Assembly (NCBI GenBank): GCA_002441395.1 | Contig: DJVZ01000007.1 | Location: 33,036-41,393, forward strand | From: Spirochaetaceae bacterium UBA6243 | GTDB lineage: Bacteria > Spirochaetota > Spirochaetia > Treponematales > Rectinemataceae | Direction of reading: 5' to 3' | Length of the DNA: 8,358 bases | Part shown: positions 1 to 5,822 of the stretch, piece after piece | Position numbering within the stretch: the first letter of the stretch is position 1 | How the letters are laid out: the number at the start of each line of letters is the position of its first letter | Notes under the pieces: model-generated | What the model was told of the DNA's origin: nothing | Databases searched by the model: none | The model's input: the letters and a program-made list of their open reading frames with translations, nothing else | Position numbers and translations under genes: made by a program

Positions 1-207
1 ATTCTCGCGGGAATCTGCATGGGGGCCCTGTTGGACGCCGTGGTGGGCTGGCTGCCGCCGACCGGTTCGGACTTGAGGGCCATCGGCTATGTGGTGCCGG
101 GGCTTATCGCGAACGACACGTGGAAGCAGGGGCCGTGGAAGACTCTGCTCGCGAGCCTCGTGATCACGCTGGCGACGCGCGCGGTGCTGCTCCTGTTCAT
201 GCATTGA
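1..207 (+). CDS. pgsC: PgsC/CapC poly-gamma-glutamate synthesis membrane protein, C-terminal part
   Basis: The frame is open from base 1 and gives 68 residues, so the gene begins upstream of the window; the ATG at 19 is an internal Met, not the start. The segment GYVVPGLIANDTWKQG followed by a hydrophobic helix matches the end of PgsC/CapC as I remember it. PgsC is a small (about 150-residue) multi-pass inner-membrane subunit that works with the PgsB ligase and PgsA in making and exporting poly-gamma-glutamate. About 80 residues are missing. The stop TGA lies 9 bases before pgsW, and its bases form part of the pgsW ribosome binding site (GAGGA at 206-210), which implies tight coupling. The presence of pgsW next door supports the call. 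That pgsB and pgsA lie further left is inference. Confidence 0.8.
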   Translation: MLAGICMGALLDAVVGWLPPTGSDLRAIGYVVPGLIANDTWKQGPWKTLLASLVITLATRAVLLLFMH

Positions 208-216
208 GGATGAAAG

Positions 217-1455
217 ATGCAGAATCCGGCAGATTTTAAGCTTGAAGCCGCGAATGGGGGTGCGCCGGGCCATGACTTGCGCGATCCTGGAACTCATGGC
301 CTGAGTGGGACCGGCCGGACGGCGCCACAGCGCAAAAACCGCTATACTTTCATCCGCGTTCTCATCGCCCTCGCCATGCTCGCCCTCGGCCTCGGCGCCA
401 CGGAGCTGCTTGCCCGGGACGAGGAGCATCCGGCCGCCGGGGTGATGCAAAAGGCGGCGCAGCGCATGGCGCGCGCGGAACACGCGGTCGCGGAGAAAAG
501 GCGGTCGCTCGGCATCACCATCGATCCGGCCCTCGACCCCTATCGGACGGGCCTCATCGGCGTCGAAACGAACATGCTGACCACCACTATCGGTGACATC
601 GTCGCCAAGCGGACGACGACGAACACCGCCTTCGCGGCCCTTGTCGTGCGCTATTTTTATGAGCTGGGACTGAAGCCCGGCGACAGGATCGCGGTTGGGT
701 CCTCAGGCTCTTTCCCCGGGATTCTGCTCGCCGTGCTTTCGGCCTGCGCCGAGACGGGGGTCGAGCCAGTCGTCATCACTTCCATCGGCGCGTCGGAGTA
801 TGGCGCAAACATCGAAGGTTTGAGCAACGCCGAGATGATGGCGGCGTGCAGGGAAGCCGGGGTGCTGCCGTATATGCCCGCGGCGATTTCCCCGGGAGCG
901 GACGGCGACCAGGGCATATCTTCCCTCTACAGGCTCGAGCCGAGCGACGATATCGCCCGATACGCGCGCAGCGCCGCCAGCGCTCTGAAAGTGCCATTCG
1001 TCGGCGGTGACGGCTTCGATGCGTCATTCTCCTCCCACCTTGATGTGTATGAAAAAGCCGGTCCGATCAAGGCTTTTGTGAACATCGGCGGTGCGGACGT
1101 CAATTTCGGCAGTGATCCGGCCTCGCTCAGGCTCAAGCCGGGGCTCATTCTTCCTTCGGCGCGAAAGAGCGGTGTGGAGCCGGACGGATCAGGCGGCGCG
1201 CGCGGTTCCGCCAACTCAAGTGAGATACAGCCCCCTGGTGGCCTTCTTGGCTACTACCTTGCGCGGGGCACGCCCGTCCTGCATTTTCTCAACATAAAAG
1301 GCCTGGCGCTGCAGGGCGGGATTCCCGTCGACGGCGATCCTGAAGCTCCTATTCCCTCCGAAATCCTCCACAGGCGAAAAAAGCCCGCATGGACGCTCGT
1401 GCTCGGCCTACTGCTTGCAGGCGCGGCACTTGCCATCCGAAAGCCTCTTGGATAG
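217..1455 (+). CDS. pgsW: poly-gamma-glutamate system protein PgsW
   Basis: This 412-residue protein resembles the 'poly-gamma-glutamate system protein' family (remembered as TIGR04332), found beside pgsB/pgsC in spirochaetes and some other bacteria; its biochemical role is not known to me. Seen: a hydrophilic N-terminus of about 45 residues, a membrane anchor at about 46-65, a soluble region, and a C-terminal membrane helix at about 391-407 ending in RKPLG. Core family-like motifs are ETNMLTTTIGDIVAKRTTTN (117-136), LGLKPGDRIAVGSSGSFPG (150-168), SIGASEYGAN (189-198), AFVNIGGADVNFG (286-298) and GTPVLHFLNIKGLA (351-364). The start at 217 is supported by GAGGA six bases upstream. The N-terminal stretch ahead of the helix seems longer than usual, so an internal start remains possible. 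It is translated directly after pgsC. Residues 312-338 are a Gly/Ser/Pro-rich, probably disordered loop. Confidence 0.82.
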   Translation: MQNPADFKLEAANGGAPGHDLRDPGTHGLSGTGRTAPQRKNRYTFIRVLIALAMLALGLGATELLARDEEHPAAGVMQKAAQRMARAEHAVAEKRRSLGITIDPALDPYRTGLIGVETNMLTTTIGDIVAKRTTTNTAFAALVVRYFYELGLKPGDRIAVGSSGSFPGILLAVLSACAETGVEPVVITSIGASEYGANIEGLSNAEMMAACREAGVLPYMPAAISPGADGDQGISSLYRLEPSDDIARYARSAASALKVPFVGGDGFDASFSSHLDVYEKAGPIKAFVNIGGADVNFGSDPASLRLKPGLILPSARKSGVEPDGSGGARGSANSSEIQPPGGLLGYYLARGTPVLHFLNIKGLALQGGIPVDGDPEAPIPSEILHRRKKPAWTLVLGLLLAGAALAIRKPLG

Positions 1456-1490
1456 TATCGATAACCATAAACAGATTTGACCATCGCATC

Positions 1491-1495
1491 GGGAG
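1491..1495 (+). promoter_or_regulatory. leuS ribosome binding site
   Basis: GGGAG lies seven bases before the ATG at 1503. The product from that ATG begins MAKYPF, as in treponemal LeuRS, so the start is secure. No convincing promoter or terminator was found in the 47-base gap after pgsW. Confidence 0.7.
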
Positions 1496-1502
1496 ATAGA
1501 CC

Positions 1503-3974
1503 ATGGCGAAGTACCCGTTCAAGGACATCGAGAAGAAGTGGCAGCAGCGCTGGGAAGATGAGCAGACTTTCCGCGCCGTCGAGGATGAGCGTTTTCCGAA
1601 AGAGAAGCGCCGCTATGTGCTCGACATGTTCCCATATCCTTCCGGGGCGGGACTGCACGTCGGCCACCCCGAAGGCTACACCGCCACCGATATCTACTGC
1701 CGCTACCTGCGGATGAACGGCTACAACGTCCTGCACCCCATGGGCTTCGACGCGTTCGGGCTCCCCGCGGAGAACTATGCGATCCAGACCGGGACTCACC
1801 CCGCGGTCACCACCTATGCCAACATCGACCGGTTCCGCACCCAGATCAAGTCGCTCGGCTTTTCGTACGACTGGTCGCGGGAAGTGACGACCTGCGATCC
1901 CGAATATTACAAGTGGACCCAGTGGATATTCCTCCAGCTCTTCAAGAAAGGACTCGCCTACGAGGCTGAAATGCCCATCAACTGGTGCCCTTCCTGCAAG
2001 ACCGGCCTCGCCAACGAGGAAGTCAGGGACGGCCACTGCGACCGCTGCGGCACGAAAGTCGTCCGCAAGCGCATCCGCCAGTGGGTCCTCAAGATCACCG
2101 AGTACGCCGAGCGCCTGCTCGCCGACCTCGACAATCTCGACTGGCCCGAGCCCATAAAGCTCATGCAGCGGAACTGGATCGGCAGGTCGGAGGGAGCTAC
2201 TGTGCGATTCGCAATAGCGCAGTCCGTGGCATCGGCGAGTGCCGATTGCGCGAAGTCGAGCGCCGAAGGCGATCAACTGGAGATCTACACGACGCGCCCC
2301 GACACTCTTTTTGGCGCGACCTACATGGTCTTGGCGCCGGAGCATCCCTTTGTGCCGCACATCACCACCGCGGGACAGCGGGCGGCCGTCGAGGCCTACA
2401 TCGAGGAAGCGGCCGCCAAGAGCGACCTCGAGCGCACCGATCTCGCCAAGGACAAGACGGGCGTCTTCACGGGCGCCTACGCGATCAACCCCGTCAACGG
2501 GGCGCGCATACCCATATGGATCAGCGACTACGTCCTCATCTCCTACGGGACAGGCGCGATCATGGCCGTCCCCGCCCACGACTCGCGCGACTGGGACTTC
2601 GCCAAGAAATTCGGCCTGCCCATCATCCAGGTCGTCGCCGGACCCGACGAAACCGGCCCCTTCGACAAGGAACCGGAAGCCTGCACCGATGCGGAGGGCG
2701 TCGCGGTGAATTCGGGCCAGTTCGATGGCCTTCCCACCGTCCAGTGCATCGCCCGCATCTCCGACTGGCTCGAGGAGCGAGGCCTCGGCAAGAAGGCCGT
2801 CAACTACAAACTCCGCGACTGGCTCTTCAGCCGCCAGCGCTACTGGGGCGAACCCATCCCCGTCGTCCACTGCGAGAAGTGCGGCATCGTGCCCCTGCCT
2901 GAAGAAAGCCTTCCCCTCACCCTTCCCGAGGTAAATTCCTACGCCCCGACCGGCACGGGCGAATCCCCGCTCGCGGCCATTTCCGAATGGGTCAACACCA
3001 CCTGCCCGCACTGCGGCGGCCCCGCCAAGCGCGAGACCAACACCATGCCCCAGTGGGCCGGTTCCTGTTGGTACTACCTGCGCTACCTCGATCCCAAAAA
3101 CCCAAACGCATTCGCCGACCGTTCCAAAATCGACTACTGGATGCCCGTCGATCTCTATGTTGGTGGCGCCGAGCACGCGGTACTGCATCTTCTCTACAGT
3201 CGGTTCTGGCACAAGGTGCTCTACGACCTCGGTCTCGTGAACACCGACGAGCCCTTCGTGCGCCTCGTGAACCAGGGCATGATCCTGGGCGAGGACAACC
3301 AGAAGATGTCCAAGAGTCGCGGCAACGTCATCAACCCCGACGACATCGTCGAAAGCTACGGAGCGGACGCCATGCGCGTCTACGAGATGTTCATGGGCCC
3401 GCTCGAAGTTTCCAAGCCCTGGTCGACGGCAGGCCTCGTCGGCGTTTCGCGTTTTCTTGAGCGCGTTTGGGCGCTTTCCGAACGCCCCATCGTCGAAGAA
3501 CCGCTCGGCCCCGAGCTCGAAAAGCTCCTGCACAAGACCGTCAAGAAGGTGACGAACGACACGGCGACCCTGAATTTCAACACGGCCATTTCGCAGATGA
3601 TGATCTGCTCGAACGAACTCGCGAAACTCGAAAGCCTGCCCCGAGCGGCCTGGGAGCCCTTTGTGCTCCTCGTCGCTCCCTATGCGCCGCACCTCGGCGA
3701 GGAACTCTGGGTCAAGCTTGGTCACGAAGGCTCAGTTTCGAAAGCTCCCTGGCCTGCCTACCGCGAAGAGCTCACCCATGACGAAGAAAAGGAAATTGTT
3801 GTCCAGGTAAACGGTAAGGTGCGCAGCAAATTTATCGCGCCCGCGGGCACTTCCAAAGAAGACCTCATCGAGATGGCGTGGCGCGCGGAGAAAATTGCCG
3901 AATGGCTCGCCGGAAAGGAGATTGTCAAAGTGATCGCCGTGCAGGACAAGCTTGTCAGTTTTGTGTTGAAATAG
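1503..3974 (+). CDS. leuS: leucyl-tRNA synthetase (LeuRS)
   Basis: This cytoplasmic class Ia enzyme charges tRNA-Leu with leucine using ATP and edits mischarged tRNA. The 823-residue length is normal for bacterial LeuRS. Seen in order: the Rossmann fold with HIGH motif HVGH (52-55); a zinc-type module with C162/C165 and C179/C182; the CP1 editing domain with TTRPDT (263-268) and GTGAIMAVPAHDSRD (349-363), where D363 should match the conserved editing aspartate (E. coli D345); a second Cys pair set at C457/C460 and C501/C504; the KMSKS motif (601-605); the anticodon-binding helices; and the C-terminal VQVNGKVRSK (767-776). Oddly, about 22 residues (237-258, Ala/Ser-rich) separate VRF from the editing-domain TTRPDT strand, roughly a dozen more than I expect. 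Coding G+C is high (one 60-base line counted at 63%). It lies behind pgsW and probably shares read-through transcription. Confidence 0.98.
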   Translation: MAKYPFKDIEKKWQQRWEDEQTFRAVEDERFPKEKRRYVLDMFPYPSGAGLHVGHPEGYTATDIYCRYLRMNGYNVLHPMGFDAFGLPAENYAIQTGTHPAVTTYANIDRFRTQIKSLGFSYDWSREVTTCDPEYYKWTQWIFLQLFKKGLAYEAEMPINWCPSCKTGLANEEVRDGHCDRCGTKVVRKRIRQWVLKITEYAERLLADLDNLDWPEPIKLMQRNWIGRSEGATVRFAIAQSVASASADCAKSSAEGDQLEIYTTRPDTLFGATYMVLAPEHPFVPHITTAGQRAAVEAYIEEAAAKSDLERTDLAKDKTGVFTGAYAINPVNGARIPIWISDYVLISYGTGAIMAVPAHDSRDWDFAKKFGLPIIQVVAGPDETGPFDKEPEACTDAEGVAVNSGQFDGLPTVQCIARISDWLEERGLGKKAVNYKLRDWLFSRQRYWGEPIPVVHCEKCGIVPLPEESLPLTLPEVNSYAPTGTGESPLAAISEWVNTTCPHCGGPAKRETNTMPQWAGSCWYYLRYLDPKNPNAFADRSKIDYWMPVDLYVGGAEHAVLHLLYSRFWHKVLYDLGLVNTDEPFVRLVNQGMILGEDNQKMSKSRGNVINPDDIVESYGADAMRVYEMFMGPLEVSKPWSTAGLVGVSRFLERVWALSERPIVEEPLGPELEKLLHKTVKKVTNDTATLNFNTAISQMMICSNELAKLESLPRAAWEPFVLLVAPYAPHLGEELWVKLGHEGSVSKAPWPAYREELTHDEEKEIVVQVNGKVRSKFIAPAGTSKEDLIEMAWRAEKIAEWLAGKEIVKVIAVQDKLVSFVLK

Positions 3975-4030
3975 CGAGATAATTTTTCTATGTAATGAAA
4001 TTATACCACTGGCGCTTCCGAAATTATAAT
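3966..4030 (+). promoter_or_regulatory. AT-rich gap with repeats and weak promoter candidates before the cyclase gene
   Basis: The gap after leuS is far more AT-rich than its surroundings. GAAATTATA occurs at 3997-4005 and again at 4020-4028, start to start 23 bases (about two helical turns). TAATGAAATT occurs at 3993-4002 and again over the cyclase start at 4049-4058. TTGAAA (3966-3971) and TGTAAT (3991-3996) could be -35/-10 elements but with a long 19-base spacer. TATAAT (4025-4030) is a perfect -10 without a matching -35 and would start transcription inside the ribosome binding site. A promoter is likely somewhere here, but the exact elements are uncertain. Confidence 0.3.
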
Positions 4031-4051
4031 AAGAGGAAGGTGTCTTTATAA
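3995..4051 (+). other. short upstream frame overlapping the cyclase start (possible leader peptide)
   Basis: ATG at 3995 opens an 18-codon frame, MKLYHWRFRNYNKRKVSL, whose TAA stop (4049-4051) shares one base with the ATG of the cyclase gene (TAATG). The cyclase ribosome binding site lies inside this frame. Such an arrangement can give termination-reinitiation coupling. No good ribosome binding site precedes the short ATG, and translation is unproven; chance is a real alternative. Confidence 0.25.
4034..4040 (+). promoter_or_regulatory. ribosome binding site of the diguanylate cyclase gene
   Basis: AGGAAGG ends ten bases before the ATG at 4051, slightly long but acceptable spacing. It fixes the start that gives a complete first membrane helix. 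Confidence 0.6.
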
Positions 4052-5592
4052 TGAAATTGAACTTCAATGCAATCAGCGTCATCTGGATGGTGAGTGCGGT
4101 CGTTGTGTTGTTCAATGCATGGATTAGTTGGTCCCGCAGCGGAACGAGAGGCTCGAAAACATTTGCTCTTTTCAATATCGCGATAGCGTGGTACTCATTT
4201 TTCGCAGCGTTTGAGCTCATGAGCACCGGCATAGACCAGGTTCTCTTCTTCACTCACCTGGAGTATATCGGGCTTGCCGCCATGCCGGCACTGATGCTTT
4301 CCTTTGCGTTTGAATTTCTCGATGTGGAATTCCCGCACAGAAGACCCCTGGTGGTCACGGTCGGCATTATTGGCTTTATTGTCATGCTGTTCCAGTGGAC
4401 CACGCTGCGTCATGGTCTGGTATACATCAACCCTCATCTCGAGGCCTACGGCGATCTGCAGGTCATCCACTTCGGGAAAGGCCCCGTATACATTCTCTGG
4501 ACAGCAATTCTGGGCATGTCGGTTGCATCAGCCGCAACGCTCTTCATACGCGCGGTCAGCAAAGCTGATGGTCTTCTGAGAAAGCAGCTTTTGCTGGCCT
4601 CTGTCGGTTTCTGTTTTCCTCTTGTCGTGTTTGTGCTCTATGTCACATCCGTGTTTTCGGTCCCTTATGATGTCAATCCCTTTTCTTTTGTCGTGGTGAG
4701 TGTCATGACAACCGTTGCCCTATTCGGAACCGGCATGTTCAACTTTGCCCCTGTCGCACGAGAGAGGGTCTTCATGTCGATGGGCGAGAGCTGCATCATT
4801 GCCGACGAAAATGGACGCATCGTGGACATGAATCCGCGCGCGAAAGAAATCCTGCCAATTTTGAATGCTGCTGTCATCGGAAGATCTGCCAGTGATGTTC
4901 TTTCCATGTTCCCTCCGCTTGCGCGGGCGATTGTCCGGCAGGAAGAAAAAGTGGTTGAATTTGATGCTTCCTCAGTAGGCGGTCCCGAGCGGCTCATAGC
5001 CAAAATATCATTGATAAAAGATGAATCGAAGCAAAATTCCGGATACCTGATCGTTTTCGAAGATACAACTGAACGGTATCAGATGATTGCGGAATTGGAG
5101 AGATATGCGACGCTGGATGATCTGACAGGGTTGAACAACCGCCGTCATTTTTTTAAAGCGATACGTCCGGAGGTTGAAAAAAGCATACGAAATGGCATGG
5201 CAGTCGGGCTCATTATGATCGATGTCGATGATTTCAAGAACGTGAACGATGTCCATGGCCATGCGCTTGGAGATGAGGTGCTGCGTTTCTGCGCGCGCAC
5301 CATGGCGGCCACCATAGGAACGCAGGATATCCTCTGCCGTTTTGGGGGGGATGAATTCCTCGTATTCATGCCTGATGCGGACATCGCAAAAGCGCAGAAA
5401 GCAGGGGAGCGGCTAAGATTGGCGGTTGCTTCGATGCGGCCTCCGCAGTGTCTTGAAAAACAAATTCATATCAGCCTTGGCATTTCAGCCGCACGAATTG
5501 CCAGCTTTGACGAGATCGAAGGCTTGATCAGCAAGGCGGATAGTGCGCTGTATCGGGCGAAGCGCGACGGGGGCGACCGGATAAGCCTCTAA
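4051..5592 (+). CDS. membrane diguanylate cyclase: 7-TM sensor, PAS domain, GGDEF domain
   Basis: This 513-residue inner-membrane signalling protein should make cyclic di-GMP from two GTP. Residues 1-230 hold about seven membrane helices and resemble the N-terminal 7-TM sensor of histidine kinases (HisKA_7TM; segment FFTHLEYIGLAAMPALMLSF, 66-85). Residues about 240-345 form a PAS-like domain ending in VFEDTTERYQMI. The GGDEF domain runs from 352 to 513, with LDDLTGLNNRR (355-365), metal-site DVDDFKNVND (391-400), active-site GGDEF (432-436) and SLGIS (475-479), so catalysis looks intact. The inhibitory I-site, normally RxxD ahead of GGDEF, reads GTQD (423-426), so feedback inhibition there is unlikely. 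The ligand sensed by the 7-TM part is unknown. Base composition is lower in G+C than leuS (lines counted at 52% and 42%). There is no obvious operon partner; the downstream gene converges on it. Confidence 0.93.
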   Translation: MKLNFNAISVIWMVSAVVVLFNAWISWSRSGTRGSKTFALFNIAIAWYSFFAAFELMSTGIDQVLFFTHLEYIGLAAMPALMLSFAFEFLDVEFPHRRPLVVTVGIIGFIVMLFQWTTLRHGLVYINPHLEAYGDLQVIHFGKGPVYILWTAILGMSVASAATLFIRAVSKADGLLRKQLLLASVGFCFPLVVFVLYVTSVFSVPYDVNPFSFVVVSVMTTVALFGTGMFNFAPVARERVFMSMGESCIIADENGRIVDMNPRAKEILPILNAAVIGRSASDVLSMFPPLARAIVRQEEKVVEFDASSVGGPERLIAKISLIKDESKQNSGYLIVFEDTTERYQMIAELERYATLDDLTGLNNRRHFFKAIRPEVEKSIRNGMAVGLIMIDVDDFKNVNDVHGHALGDEVLRFCARTMAATIGTQDILCRFGGDEFLVFMPDADIAKAQKAGERLRLAVASMRPPQCLEKQIHISLGISAARIASFDEIEGLISKADSALYRAKRDGGDRISL

Positions 5593-5617
5593 AAGGCCTG
5601 TATTAATAAAAAAATGC

Positions 5618-5646
5618 TTGCCAAGGGCTAAATTCAGTACTAAAAT
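5618..5646 (+). promoter_or_regulatory. sigma70-like promoter ahead of a candidate small RNA
   Basis: TTGCCA (5618-5623; 5 of 6 to TTGACA), a 17-base spacer, then TAAAAT (5641-5646; 5 of 6 to TATAAT). It lies just downstream of the cyclase stop, where no + strand protein gene follows. Predicted transcription start is about 5652-5654. This was recognised by eye from consensus; no expression data. Confidence 0.5.
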
Positions 5647-5651
5647 ATTTC

Positions 5652-5754
5652 ACCGAATAACGCGCCGAGATTCTATGTCCCGACTTTTCCGGGAGGGCGT
5701 GTAATTCAAGGAGGCGGGGATTGTCCACAATTTTGGGCAATCCCCTTTTCTTTT
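5652..5754 (+). ncRNA. candidate small structured RNA, about 100 nt
   Basis: The stretch lies between a good promoter and a strong terminator and contains no credible protein frame. Hairpin 1: ACGCGCC (5660-5666) pairs with GGCGTGT (5696-5702, one G-U), enclosing an 11-base internal loop and an inner hairpin TCCCG (5678-5682) / CGGGA (5690-5694) with loop ACTTTTC. A single-stranded linker carries AAGGAGG (5708-5714), identical to a Shine-Dalgarno core. Hairpin 2 is the terminator. I do not recognise it as SRP RNA, 6S RNA, tmRNA or a c-di-GMP riboswitch. It could instead be the 3' untranslated end of the cyclase mRNA. The small-RNA call is inference from layout. Confidence 0.4.
5716..5754 (+). 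terminator. rho-independent terminator, + strand
   Basis: GGGGATTG (5716-5723) pairs perfectly with CAATCCCC (5738-5745). The stem extends inward by a T-G wobble and CC/GG, closing an eight-base loop (ACAATTTT), and is followed at once by TTTTCTTTT (5746-5754). The T-run is on the + strand only, so it ends the candidate small RNA and any read-through from the cyclase gene, not the converging minus-strand operon. Confidence 0.88.
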
Positions 5755-5759
5755 GCCGC

Positions 5760-5782
5760 GCGCAGATTCGCGAATGTTGCGC
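5760..5782. repeat. inverted repeat between convergent genes
   Basis: ATTCGCGAAT (5766-5775) is a perfect ten-base palindrome. It is flanked by GCGCA (5760-5764) and TGCGC (5778-5782), which also pair, with one and two unpaired bases between. It lies 41 bases beyond the stop of the minus-strand operon. It has no T-run on either side, so it is not a standard intrinsic terminator; a 3'-end stabilising hairpin or a protein site is possible. Confidence 0.35.
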
Positions 5783-5822
5783 CCCTTTCAGGAAGGGTTC
5801 CCAGAAGCTGTTCTGTCTGAGG

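Noticed and set aside
1448..1476. Possible promoter TTGGAT ahead of leuS
   Set aside because: No -10 hexamer occurs at 16-18 bases spacing; the nearby CATAAA is only 12 bases away.
1985..2902. A 305-codon + strand frame inside leuS
   Set aside because: It is a shifted-frame shadow of leuS, very Arg/His/Pro-rich, with no domain resemblance.
1254..3725. An 823-codon open frame on the minus strand antisense to almost all of leuS, by chance the same length as LeuRS
   Set aside because: leuS has all the motifs of a real gene. The antisense frame stays open because high-G+C codon choice avoids the codons that read as stops on the other strand. Its product is low-complexity and Val/Gly/Asp/Arg-rich with no family motif.
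5608..5630. Possible minus-strand terminator for the slyD operon (T7 on the minus strand after GCCCTTGGC)
   Set aside because: The stem is only three base pairs, and the site is about 190 bases beyond the operon stop; too weak to call.
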